Below are positions 1 through 6,894 of a stretch of 17,816 nucleotides of DNA, one piece after another. The notes beneath the pieces were generated by a model that was not told where the DNA came from, did not search any database, and saw nothing but the letters and a program-made list of their open reading frames with translations. Every line of letters starts with the position of its first letter. The first letter of the stretch is position 1. Origin of the DNA: an uncultured Chloroflexota bacterium (lineage in GTDB: Bacteria > Chloroflexota > Anaerolineae > Aggregatilineales > Phototrophicaceae); NCBI GenBank assembly GCA_937974245.1, contig CALJKV010000010.1, forward strand, positions 1 through 17,816, in the 5' to 3' direction. The translations under genes were made by a program, and so were the position numbers.

Positions 1-20
1 CTCACACGGGGAATCTGTAG

Positions 21-40
21 GGGCGTGCTACAGCACGCCC
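21..40. repeat. Perfect 8-bp palindromic hairpin
   Basis: GGGCGTGC (21-28) and GCACGCCC (33-40) are perfect inverted repeats around a 4-nt loop. No T-run follows on either strand, so it does not look like an intrinsic terminator. It resembles the short GC-rich REP-like palindromes scattered between genes in many large bacterial genomes. That it is dispersed is inferred, because only one copy is visible. Confidence 0.55.
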
Positions 41-267
41 GCGTTGAAAACATACTTGCCCCAAACGTTAGCCGGATGGCTTCCACCCTCCGTCACTCAA
101 AAACTGAACAAATGTTTGAACAAAGATTCACCATCTCACCCGCATTTTATGCTATTGTGGAACTGACAACCACTCTACCCACTGACGATTGCCCACCGAT
201 GACCGATAACCGCTTTCCACTGCTTGTACTGACCTCTCAAAACTCACGGCTGATAACCCACCTTGCA

Positions 268-372
268 GCAATTGCCGCAATTGCAGCAAAAAACCGGAAT
301 GCGGCAAAAACACCCCATTTCTTCCCCTACTGACTCATCCCAAACCGCAATTCATGAGGCAAATTGCCGCAA
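268..372. repeat. Cluster of GCAATTGC / TTGCCGCAA motifs
   Basis: The palindromic octamer GCAATTGC occurs twice, separated by one base (268-275 and 277-284). The nonamer TTGCCGCAA occurs at 272-280 and again at 364-372, with related GCGGCAAA and ACCGCAATT fragments between. Such spaced palindromes can be operator sites, but nothing here identifies a regulator, and a decayed repeat is equally possible. Confidence 0.35.
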
Positions 373-472
373 ATCCACCTCACTTTGCAACAAAAACCCG
401 ACACACATGGCCGAATTATTTAAATGCACGCTCACTGTGCTGGCAGGGGGCTAGGGAGAGTCCAACAGGTCG

Positions 473-488
473 CCCCCGCTGGCGGGGG
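473..488. repeat. CCCCCGC/GCGGGGG hairpin in G-rich intergenic repeat
   Basis: CCCCCGC (473-479) is an exact inverted repeat of GCGGGGG (482-488) with a 2-nt centre. It sits within a G-rich stretch (445-502). The composition is like the dispersed intergenic repeats of Chloroflexota-type genomes and unlike the flanking AT-richer DNA. No T-run follows within 10 bases, so I do not call it a terminator. Confidence 0.45.
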
Positions 489-562
489 AGATACAGAGGG
501 GGTCAAAAAAGAATACAAGCGGACAATCTCTCCAGTTTGGTACACGTCATCTGACCAAATGC

Positions 563-591
563 TTGACAGCCGCAGGAATCACCATTACTAT
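563..591 (+). promoter_or_regulatory. sigma70-type promoter of the trp operon
   Basis: A perfect -35 box TTGACA (563-568) and a -10 box TACTAT (586-591) are separated by the optimal 17 bp. Transcription would start near 598, immediately before the T-box leader fold, which is the expected arrangement. The match to the consensus and the position make this the likely main promoter for trpE and the genes behind it. Confidence 0.85.
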
Positions 592-599
592 GTTGGCAT

Positions 600-894
600 A
601 ATCCGAATATCCAACAAAAACGTTGATCTGGAAGAGTACATACTGAAACGGTGTCCAGAGAGCCGCCAGGGGCTGTGAAGGCGGTACATACGCCGGTATC
701 GAATGGGCCAGGGAGTTGCAGAGGCGAACTGATGAGTAGCCTTTGTCGGCGGCGCTCCGTTATCACAGCGCAGGGTATTGGCGGTATGCACATACGTCTG
801 TACCCCAGAGCGCGCGGTTTCCTTTGAAGGATACTGCGAAACAAGGTGGCACCACGGGAAGCCCTCTCGTCCTTGATGTGATGAGAGGGCTTTT
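600..894 (+). promoter_or_regulatory. T-box riboswitch, tRNA-Trp specific
   Basis: This leader RNA binds uncharged tRNA-Trp and then prevents termination upstream of trpE. Stem I is visible: CTGG (628-631) pairs with CCAG (708-711), CGGTGT (649-654) with ACGCCG (690-695), and CCGCC (663-667) with GGCGG (680-684), with the conserved AGAG bulge just before. The specifier loop carries GAA followed by TGG (704-706), the Trp codon, and then a purine. The T-box proper (843-859) contains UGGC (847-850), whose last base fits the G discriminator expected of tRNA-Trp. The antiterminator pairs AAGG (843-846) with CCTT (871-874) and ACGGGA (854-859) with TCTCGT (865-870), leaving UGGCACC as the tRNA-binding bulge. 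This is a complete transcriptional T-box. The intervening stem II/III region was not resolved. Confidence 0.95.
861..894 (+). terminator. Intrinsic terminator of the T-box leader
   Basis: GCCCTCTC (861-868) pairs with GAGAGGGC (883-890), followed by TTTT (891-894). The 5' arm overlaps the 3' half of the antiterminator, so the two folds exclude each other. When tRNA-Trp is charged this hairpin should stop transcription about 170 bp before trpE. Confidence 0.92.
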
Positions 895-905
895 GTATTG
901 AGTAT

Positions 906-1040
906 CTATCCGTAAATTCGCTTTACTAATTCTACCCCTGCTCACCACGCTCGTTTTCCCCTCTCCGTTGACTTAGAGGGGGCGGAGAACCAAAGGTTCG
1001 GAAGGGGTGAGGTAAAGCACAAGAAGGGCTTTACGGATAG
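906..1040. repeat. 135-bp element bounded by 11-bp perfect inverted repeats
   Basis: CTATCCGTAAA (906-916) and TTTACGGATAG (1030-1040) are perfect inverted copies. Nested inside are CTTTAC (921-926) against GTAAAG (1012-1017), CCCCTCT (958-964) against AGAGGGG (975-981), and a small hairpin GAACC/GGTTC (987-991/995-999) with an AAA loop. The whole piece could fold into a long rod in the trp message after terminator read-through. It looks like a MITE-like or dispersed palindromic repeat placed between the T-box terminator and trpE. It has no open frame. No target-site duplication was evident to me. Confidence 0.6.
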
Positions 1041-1065
1041 GCTCCTGGATAATCGAGGTGCTTTC

Positions 1066-2577
1066 ATGGTTTTCTCCACAACCCAGACCCGTGAATACGT
1101 TCAACCCGCCCGCGAAGTCGTCCTGCGCCTGTTCGAGCAGGGCGATCTTGTCCCGGTTTACCGTACCCTCCTGGCCGACCTGGAAACCCCCGTTTCGGTC
1201 TACCTCAAACTCGCCCAGGCCAACACCCCCTCCTTCCTGCTGGAAAGCGTTGAAGGCGGGGAGCAGGTCGGGCGTTACTCCTTCCTCGGCGTGAATCCCA
1301 AAGGCGTGATTACTGTCAAGAACAACATCGTCACCCGCACCCTGCACGGCGAAACCACATCGCGCCCCTTAGCCGCCGGGCAGGATCCCCTTCACGCCAT
1401 CAAACAGGAATTTGCCCGCGTGAAGCCTGTCCAGATCGAAGGGCTGCCCCGTTTCGTTGGTGGGGCGGTGGGTTATATCGGCTATGATGTGGTGCGTTAC
1501 TTTGAACGCCTGCCGGAAACCGCCACCTCTGACCTGGACGTGCCGGACGCCGCCTTCCTCCTGCCGGATACCCTGGTCATCTTCGACCACGCCAAACACC
1601 AACTGATTATCCTTGCGAACGCCCATAATACCGGCGATCCCGACGCGGCCTACGATGACGCCGTTGGGCGTATTGAACAGATTGTCACCGCCCTCCGCGC
1701 TCCCCTCCCGGAGATTCCGGCGGCGGGCGAACCCCTCAACGATGAACTGCGCTCGAACATGACCCAGGAGCGGTATGAGGACATCGTCCGGGCGGGCAAG
1801 GAATACATCGCCGCTGGGGACGCCTTCCAGATCGTCCTTTCCCAGCGCTTTACCCGCAAGACCTCCGCGCCTCCACTGGCGATTTACCGTGCTTTGCGGG
1901 TGATGAACCCGTCTCCTTATATGTTTTTCCTCAATTTTGGTGAGTCGTTTAGCTTGATTGGCGCATCGCCGGAGATGATGGTACGCCTGGAGGACGGCGT
2001 CGCTACCGTGCGCCCCATCGCCGGGACACGTCGGCGCGGTGGGGACGAGACGGAAGACAACCGGCTGGCCGACGAACTCATGGCCGACCCGAAAGAGCGT
2101 GCCGAGCATGTCATGCTGGTTGACCTGGGGCGCAACGACCTCGGGCGCGTCTGTGATTATGGCACTGTAAAAGTCCCGAACATGATGTACGTTGAACGCT
2201 ATTCCCATGTGATGCACATCGTCAGCCAGGTTGAAGGCAAATTGCGTAAGGGCATGGACGCCTTCGATTTGCTCCGGGCGACCTTCCCGGCGGGGACTCT
2301 CAGCGGTGCGCCCAAAGTGCGTGCGATGGAAATCATTGAAGAACTGGAAGGCACACGCCGGTCCACCTATGGCGGGGCGGTGGGCTATTTCAGCTTTGAT
2401 GGCTCGATGGATACCTGTATCACCATTCGGGCGCTCTTGATGCAGGGCGATACCGTGTATATTCAGGTCGGGGCGGGTATAGTTGCCGATAGTGATCCTG
2501 CCCGCGAATTTGAGGAAACCATTAACAAGGCGCGGGGGGTGGCTGTCGCGGTGGAATATGCCGAGCAGGGTTTTTAG
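1066..2577 (+). CDS. trpE: Anthranilate synthase component I
   Basis: TrpE converts chorismate to anthranilate, using ammonia delivered by TrpG, in the first committed step of tryptophan synthesis in the cytoplasm. The 503-aa protein has the usual length. An LLES motif near residue 64 lies in the N-terminal region that in this family binds tryptophan for feedback inhibition. The chorismate-binding domain shows DAFQIVLSQRF, GASPEMMVRL, PIAGTRRRG, the HVMLVDLGRNDLGRV block, FPAGTLSGAPKVRAMEII and YGGAVGYFSFDG. GAGIVADSDPAREFEE sits near the C-terminus. ATG 1066 is preceded by GAGGTG (1055-1060) at a 5-nt spacing. It is the first gene after the T-box. The LLES motif and separate trpG favour TrpE over PabB. 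Confidence 0.97.
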   Translation: MVFSTTQTREYVQPAREVVLRLFEQGDLVPVYRTLLADLETPVSVYLKLAQANTPSFLLESVEGGEQVGRYSFLGVNPKGVITVKNNIVTRTLHGETTSRPLAAGQDPLHAIKQEFARVKPVQIEGLPRFVGGAVGYIGYDVVRYFERLPETATSDLDVPDAAFLLPDTLVIFDHAKHQLIILANAHNTGDPDAAYDDAVGRIEQIVTALRAPLPEIPAAGEPLNDELRSNMTQERYEDIVRAGKEYIAAGDAFQIVLSQRFTRKTSAPPLAIYRALRVMNPSPYMFFLNFGESFSLIGASPEMMVRLEDGVATVRPIAGTRRRGGDETEDNRLADELMADPKERAEHVMLVDLGRNDLGRVCDYGTVKVPNMMYVERYSHVMHIVSQVEGKLRKGMDAFDLLRATFPAGTLSGAPKVRAMEIIEELEGTRRSTYGGAVGYFSFDGSMDTCITIRALLMQGDTVYIQVGAGIVADSDPAREFEETINKARGVAVAVEYAEQGF

Positions 2578-2592
2578 TCCAGGAGAGCGAAA

Positions 2593-3243
2593 ATGGCTGT
2601 TAAAAGAGTGGTCTTTATGCGTCCGGGTGAGACCGAGTGGAACCGGTTAGGGCGGTTTCAGGGGTGGGTCGCGGCCCCTCTGAATGAACATGGCCGCTTA
2701 CAGGCTCAGCGGTTGGCGAATTTCGTGCGCCACATTGGTCTGCGTGCGCTGTATACCAGCGATCTGCGGCGGGCCATCGAGACGGCTGCTATTCTGGAGC
2801 CGCGCCTGAACTATGCTCCTATCCTGGAGCCGCGCCTGCGCGAGCGCAATATCGGCATCTGGCAGGGACTGACCATGAGCGAGATGGAAGCCTGGTATCC
2901 CGATGAATTCGAGCAGTTGCTGGCAAACCGGGACGATTTCTGTATTCCGTCAGGGGAATCCCGTGTTGATGTGAAACAACGGGCGCTGGCCGCTTTCTCT
3001 GATGTTCTCGCCCAGGATAAGGGTGAAACGGTGGGTGTTATCTCCCACACCACGACCCTGCATATCCTGTTGAATGACCTGATTTCTGATTGCTGTGATG
3101 ACTTACTGGCGCTGAATAATTCATCGGTGACTACGATTGTGCGTGGCGATGATGAGCAGTGGAAACTTGTGACGACCAATGATTTGATGCACCTGGAAGG
3201 GGTGGAAACCAAGGCGTTTCCGGAGATAGGAGAAGACCGATGA
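2593..3243 (+). CDS. Histidine phosphatase-like (PGAM superfamily) pseudoenzyme
   Basis: This 216-aa protein has the phosphoglycerate-mutase/histidine phosphatase fold pattern: FMRPGETEWN at residues 8-17, FQGW, a PLNEHGRLQAQRLA segment, YTSDLRRAIETA, LRERNIGIWQG and a C-terminal VISHTTTLH. In the family the first motif reads RHGETxWN and its His is phosphorylated during catalysis. Here residue 11 is Pro (codon CCG, 2623-2625) and the second motif is SHT, not SHGG. The rest of the fold is well kept, so a catalytically dead, perhaps binding or regulatory, protein is likely. The gene begins 15 bp after trpE and overlaps trpG by 4 bp (ATGA), so it is tightly built into the trp message. Its role is unknown. 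Confidence 0.88.
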   Translation: MAVKRVVFMRPGETEWNRLGRFQGWVAAPLNEHGRLQAQRLANFVRHIGLRALYTSDLRRAIETAAILEPRLNYAPILEPRLRERNIGIWQGLTMSEMEAWYPDEFEQLLANRDDFCIPSGESRVDVKQRALAAFSDVLAQDKGETVGVISHTTTLHILLNDLISDCCDDLLALNNSSVTTIVRGDDEQWKLVTTNDLMHLEGVETKAFPEIGEDR

Positions 3244-3824
3244 TCCTCGTGATTGATAACTATGACAGCTTTACCTACAACCTGGTTCAGGAGATGGGAG
3301 AGCTAGGTGCGGATATACGGGTCGTTCGTAATGACCATATTTCCTTGGATGAGGTTCGTGCCATGAACCCCACCCATATCGTGATTTCACCAGGGCCGGG
3401 GACGCCGGATGACGGTGGCGTGTCGCTGGATGTGATTCGTGAGTTTGGTCCGACGACCCCAATTTTCGGGGTGTGCCTGGGACATCAGTGCATCGGGCAG
3501 GCCTTTGGTGGTGTAGTGACTCGTGCTGGACGGCTGATGCACGGTAAGACCAGCATGGTGTACCACAAAGACGACGCACTCTTTAAGGGGGTGCCAAGTC
3601 CCTTTGAGGCAACACGCTATCACAGCTTGATCGTTGAGGAGAGTTCGCTGCCCGACTGCCTGACGATCACCGCTTTCACCGATCAGGGCGAAATTATGGC
3701 GCTGCGTCATAAGGAATTTCCGGTGGTGGGGGTGCAGTTCCACCCGGAAAGTATTTTGACGAAGTTCGGGCTGCGGATCCTGGAAAATTTTCTGACGATG
3801 AAAATTCCGGTGGCAGTGAGGTAG
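3240..3824 (+). CDS. trpG: Anthranilate synthase component II, glutamine amidotransferase
   Basis: TrpG hydrolyses glutamine and channels ammonia to TrpE. The 194-aa class I amidotransferase has IDNYDSFTYNL at residues 5-15, the SPGPGTP oxyanion-region loop at 50-56, the nucleophile Cys79 in GVCLGHQ, and His168/Glu170 in VQFHPES, giving a complete catalytic triad. Its ATG overlaps the stop of the preceding gene (ATGA), suggesting translational coupling. TrpG and PabA cannot be told apart by sequence alone, and one protein often serves both anthranilate and p-aminobenzoate synthases. The context makes the trp role certain. Confidence 0.96.
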   Translation: MILVIDNYDSFTYNLVQEMGELGADIRVVRNDHISLDEVRAMNPTHIVISPGPGTPDDGGVSLDVIREFGPTTPIFGVCLGHQCIGQAFGGVVTRAGRLMHGKTSMVYHKDDALFKGVPSPFEATRYHSLIVEESSLPDCLTITAFTDQGEIMALRHKEFPVVGVQFHPESILTKFGLRILENFLTMKIPVAVR

Positions 3825-3840
3825 GAAACGAGAGGGTTTC

Positions 3841-4866
3841 ATGAAAATTCAACGCGCGATAGATGTACTCAGCCGTTTCGGACATTTGCAGGCCGAAGAA
3901 GCCGAAGCGGTGATGAACGAAATTATGACGGGCGAGACGACTCCGGCGCAGATCGCAGCTTATTTGATGGCGCTGCGGATGAAGGGTGAGACTCAGGATG
4001 AAATCACCGGCAGTGCGCGGGCAATGCGAGCGAACGCCCATCATGTCCCGACACACACCAACGGTGATCTGCTCGATACCTGCGGTACGGGTGGTGATAA
4101 ATCCGGCACGTTCAACATCAGCACGACAGTGGCCTTTGTCGCGGCTGGGGCGGGTATTCCGGTGGCGAAACACGGCAACCGGGCAGCCAGTAGTAAGTGT
4201 GGTAGCGCCGATGTGCTGGGTGAATTGGGGGTGAATCTCGATTTGACGCCGGAGCAGGTGGGACACTGTGTGGATGAGGTTGGTATCGGCTTTCTGTTCG
4301 CCGCTAAACTGCACCCGGCCATGAAGTACGCTATCGGGGTGCGCCGCGAGATGGGTGTGCGGACGATCTTCAATATCCTTGGGCCATTGACCAATCCGGC
4401 TGGCGCACGCCGCCAGTTGATGGGCGTTTTTACGTCCGATCTGACGGATATGCTGGCGCATGTGCTGGGCGCGCTGGGGGCTAAATCCGCGCTGGTCGTC
4501 AGTGGCTATGGCGGGCTGGACGAACTGACGACCACCGGAGTGAACACGATTAGTCATTACTCTGATGGGGCGGTTCGCACCTTCGAACTTGACCCGCTGG
4601 ACTATGGTTTCCGGGGCGCGAATATTCACGAACTACTGGGAGATGACGCCCCGACCAATGCGGCTATTCTGCGGGGTGTTTTGAGTGGCGATATACAGGA
4701 TGCCAAACGTGATGTCGTGCTCCTGAATGGCGGCGCTGCCCTGCTGGCGGGTGGGTTGGTAAGCGATATGCAGGCCGGTATCGAGATGGCCGCTGTGACG
4801 ATTAACAGCGGTAAGGCGCTGGCGAAACTGGATGCGTTGATTAGCTACAGTCAGGGACTTGCGTAA
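3841..4866 (+). CDS. trpD: Anthranilate phosphoribosyltransferase
   Basis: TrpD joins anthranilate to phosphoribosyl pyrophosphate, giving phosphoribosyl-anthranilate. The 341-aa length is typical. The PRPP-binding loop DTCGTGGDKSGTFNIST lies at about residues 79-95, followed by KHGNRAASSKCGSADVLGELG and the anthranilate-binding region GVRREMGVRTIFNILGPL. The N-terminal helical domain includes the MTGETTPAQIAAYLMALRMKG pattern in part. It starts 16 bp after trpG, with a GAGAGGG ribosome binding region just upstream. No missing key residues were noticed. Confidence 0.97.
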   Translation: MKIQRAIDVLSRFGHLQAEEAEAVMNEIMTGETTPAQIAAYLMALRMKGETQDEITGSARAMRANAHHVPTHTNGDLLDTCGTGGDKSGTFNISTTVAFVAAGAGIPVAKHGNRAASSKCGSADVLGELGVNLDLTPEQVGHCVDEVGIGFLFAAKLHPAMKYAIGVRREMGVRTIFNILGPLTNPAGARRQLMGVFTSDLTDMLAHVLGALGAKSALVVSGYGGLDELTTTGVNTISHYSDGAVRTFELDPLDYGFRGANIHELLGDDAPTNAAILRGVLSGDIQDAKRDVVLLNGGAALLAGGLVSDMQAGIEMAAVTINSGKALAKLDALISYSQGLA

Positions 4867-4871
4867 ATAAT

Positions 4872-4888
4872 CCACACAGAGAATGTGG
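4872..4888 (+). other. Small hairpin in the trpD-trpC gap
   Basis: CCACA (4872-4876) pairs with TGTGG (4884-4888) across a 7-nt loop, just upstream of an A-rich stretch and the trpC ATG at 4896. trpC has no clear Shine-Dalgarno sequence, so the hairpin might tune its translation or mRNA stability. A 5-bp stem can also arise by chance. Confidence 0.3.
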
Positions 4889-4895
4889 TAAAAAG

Positions 4896-5711
4896 ATGAG
4901 CTATTACATCAAAACCGATACTGTGCTGGACAAGATTCTGGCGCATAAAGTTGAAGAAATCATGGCGGCACAGACGCGGTTGTCCTTAAATGCTGTCAAA
5001 CGCGAGGCGCAAGACGCCGCTCCCCCCCGCAATTTTCTCGCGGCACTGCGGCGCGACACGGTGACGCTCATCGCGGAAGTGAAAAAGGCATCACCCAGTA
5101 AGGGTGTGCTGATTGAGAACTTCGACCCGGTGGCGCTGGCGACAACCTACGCGGCCAACGGTGCGGCGGCGATCTCCGTGTTGACGGATGAGCGTTTTTT
5201 CCAGGGACATCTGGATTATCTGCGGGCGGTGCGGTCAGCGGTGGGTATCCCGGTCCTGCGCAAAGAGTTCGTGATCGATGCTTACCAGGTTTACGAAGGG
5301 CGGGCGGCAGGCGCAGATGCCATCCTGTTGATTACGGTGGCGCTGGATGACTCGCGGCTGGCTGATCTGCACGCATTGGTGCTGGGGCTGGGTATGGCGG
5401 CGCTGGTCGAAGTGCATAATGAGGCCGAACTCGAACGCGCCCTCAAAATCGCTCCGCGCTTGATCGGCGTGAATAATCGTGACCTCAAAACGTTCTACGA
5501 AGACCTGGAGACAACCGCCCGACTCGCGCAGCTTGTCCCCCCTGATGTGGTGCTGGTGGCGGAAAGCGCCATTCGTGGCGCAGCCGATGTTCAGCGGATG
5601 GGGCGTTATGGAGCGCGGGCGGTTCTAGTTGGCGAATCGTTGGTAAAAGCTGGTAATATCCCCGAAACAGTGCGGGAATTGAGTTCGCAGCGATACGAGG
5701 GGGCATCATGA
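4896..5711 (+). CDS. trpC: Indole-3-glycerol phosphate synthase
   Basis: TrpC closes the ring of carboxyphenylamino-deoxyribulose phosphate to indole-3-glycerol phosphate. The 271-aa TIM barrel shows LIAEVKKASPSKG (catalytic Lys in strand 1), AAAISVLTDERFFQG, VLRKEFVIDAYQVYE (second catalytic Lys), GADAILLI, IGVNNRDLKTF and VAESAIRG. The start at 4896 lacks a strong ribosome binding site, but the N-terminus (TVLDKILAHKVEEI) matches the usual family start. It is a single-function enzyme. trpF is separate and overlaps its stop by 4 bp. Confidence 0.96.
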   Translation: MSYYIKTDTVLDKILAHKVEEIMAAQTRLSLNAVKREAQDAAPPRNFLAALRRDTVTLIAEVKKASPSKGVLIENFDPVALATTYAANGAAAISVLTDERFFQGHLDYLRAVRSAVGIPVLRKEFVIDAYQVYEGRAAGADAILLITVALDDSRLADLHALVLGLGMAALVEVHNEAELERALKIAPRLIGVNNRDLKTFYEDLETTARLAQLVPPDVVLVAESAIRGAADVQRMGRYGARAVLVGESLVKAGNIPETVRELSSQRYEGAS

Positions 5712-6379
5712 CCAGGATCAAAATTTGTGGTGTGACGACTTTTGATGATGCGCTGACCGCCGCTGGCTATGGCGCTCAACTTTTAGGGTTTAATTTCTAC
5801 CGCCAGAGTCCGCGTTACATTGAGCCGCGAGAAGCTCAGATACTCTGTGATGAACTGCGGCGCGTCCTGGCCGAGTCCTGCCCGGTGTTGGTGGGAGTTT
5901 TCGTCAATGCAACCGGCAGCGATATTTCGTGGGTGATGAATCATGTGGGGTTGGATTTTGCCCAGCTCAGCGGGGATGAGTCCGGCGCGATGATGACCGA
6001 ACTGCGCGGCCTGTCATTCAAGGCAATCCGCCCACCCAACAAGGGGCTGGCATTGGAAGACGTGAACTACTATCGTCCGGTGTTCCCGGCGGATGAACGT
6101 ATCCCGTCTCTTCTGCTCGATGCCTATCACCCCAGTCTGTACGGTGGCACGGGTGAAGGGGCGAGTGTTGAGGTGGCTTTGGCTGTTAAGGAGGCCGTGC
6201 CACGCCTGATGCTGGCGGGCGGACTCACGCCGGAGAATGTGGGGGCGCGGATAGCCGCTATTATGCCCTGGGGTGTGGATGTCGCCAGTGGGGTCGAAGT
6301 CGCCGGGCAGCCAGGCGTGAAAGACCACGTACGGATGCAGGCGTTTATTGAAGCTGTGCGGTCTACTACCGTAGGGTAA
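5708..6379 (+). CDS. trpF: Phosphoribosylanthranilate isomerase
   Basis: TrpF isomerises phosphoribosyl-anthranilate, the step between TrpD and TrpC. The 223-aa barrel begins with TRIKICGVTTFDDA, with catalytic Cys7 in KICG. It continues with LLGFNFYRQSPRYI, PVLVGVFVN, the catalytic Asp in LLLDAY followed by YGGTGEG, MLAGGLTPENV and GVDVASGVE, which includes the phosphate-binding loops. The ATG overlaps the trpC stop (ATGA). The gene order C then F reverses the catalytic order, which is common in bacteria. Confidence 0.96.
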   Translation: MTRIKICGVTTFDDALTAAGYGAQLLGFNFYRQSPRYIEPREAQILCDELRRVLAESCPVLVGVFVNATGSDISWVMNHVGLDFAQLSGDESGAMMTELRGLSFKAIRPPNKGLALEDVNYYRPVFPADERIPSLLLDAYHPSLYGGTGEGASVEVALAVKEAVPRLMLAGGLTPENVGARIAAIMPWGVDVASGVEVAGQPGVKDHVRMQAFIEAVRSTTVG

Positions 6380-6384
6380 GGTTG

Positions 6385-6891
6385 ATGATGGATACGCTGC
6401 CGCTGGTAGTGGACATCATGACCCCCGCAGACTGGCCGGAGGTCAGCGCGATTTACCGGGATGGAATTGCCAGCGGCCACGCGACATTTGAGATGGTTGT
6501 GCCAGAGTGGGCAGTTTGGGACGCAAAACACCGCCCGGACTGTCGCCTGGTGGTTCGCCGGGGTGAGCAGGTGCTTGGTTGGGCGGCGCTTTCTCCCGTT
6601 TCTGCTCGGCCTGTGTATGCAGGTGTGGCGGAAGAGAGTATTTACATCGCGGCTGTCGCACGAGGGCAGGGAATCGGCAAAATCCTCCTGGCGAAGCTGG
6701 TAGCGGAATCGGAACATACCGGAATCTGGACATTGCAGACGAGCATTTTTCCGGAAAATATTGCCAGCATCGCCCTGCACAAAGCCTGCGGCTTCCGCGA
6801 AGTAGGCCGCCGCGAGAGAATCGGCCAGATGAACGGCGTCTGGCGCGATACAGTCTTTATGGAGCGGCGTAGCCGGGTGGTAGGGATGTGA
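6385..6891 (+). CDS. GNAT N-acetyltransferase, phosphinothricin-acetyltransferase type
   Basis: This acetyl-CoA-dependent N-acetyltransferase has about 168 aa. It reads like the PAT/MddA subgroup: ADWPEVSAIYRDGIASGHATFE near the N-terminus, VLGWAALSPVSARPVYAGVAE, IYIAAVARGQGIGKILL (acetyl-CoA loop), WTLQTSIFPENIASIALHKACGF, then RRERIGQMNGVWRDTVFMERRS. Members typically acetylate the amino group of glutamate analogues such as methionine sulfone/sulfoximine or phosphinothricin. The physiological substrate here is unknown. It begins 5 bp after trpF. TTG 6382, ATG 6385 and ATG 6388 are all possible starts. It sits in the trp operon but has no known step in the pathway. Confidence 0.88.
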   Translation: MMDTLPLVVDIMTPADWPEVSAIYRDGIASGHATFEMVVPEWAVWDAKHRPDCRLVVRRGEQVLGWAALSPVSARPVYAGVAEESIYIAAVARGQGIGKILLAKLVAESEHTGIWTLQTSIFPENIASIALHKACGFREVGRRERIGQMNGVWRDTVFMERRSRVVGM

Positions 6892-6894
6892 GAT

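Larger units (their letters stand above)
1..562. other. Non-coding region upstream of the trp promoter
   Basis: I see no credible gene here. The open frames present are short, overlap each other in different frames, have no convincing ribosome binding site and give low-complexity translations. The stretch holds three small palindromic or repeated segments (listed separately) and ends at a strong promoter. It is probably an intergenic space plus remnants of dispersed repeats. The neighbouring gene to the left is outside the window. Confidence 0.6.

Noticed and set aside
25..333. 102-codon open frame on the + strand near the left edge
   Set aside because: No ribosome binding site, low-complexity Ala/Ile run from the GCAATTGC repeats, overlaps other frames, and resembles no family.
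424..678. Open frame running through the promoter into the T-box leader
   Set aside because: It crosses a strong promoter and structured regulatory RNA; its coding pattern is not credible.
1369..2217. 282-codon open frame antisense to trpE
   Set aside because: It is the usual shadow of a GC-rich gene on the opposite strand, with no family motifs, while trpE is unambiguous.
3694..4629. 311-codon open frame antisense to trpG/trpD
   Set aside because: Shadow of trpD; His/Arg/Gln-rich translation without recognisable domains.
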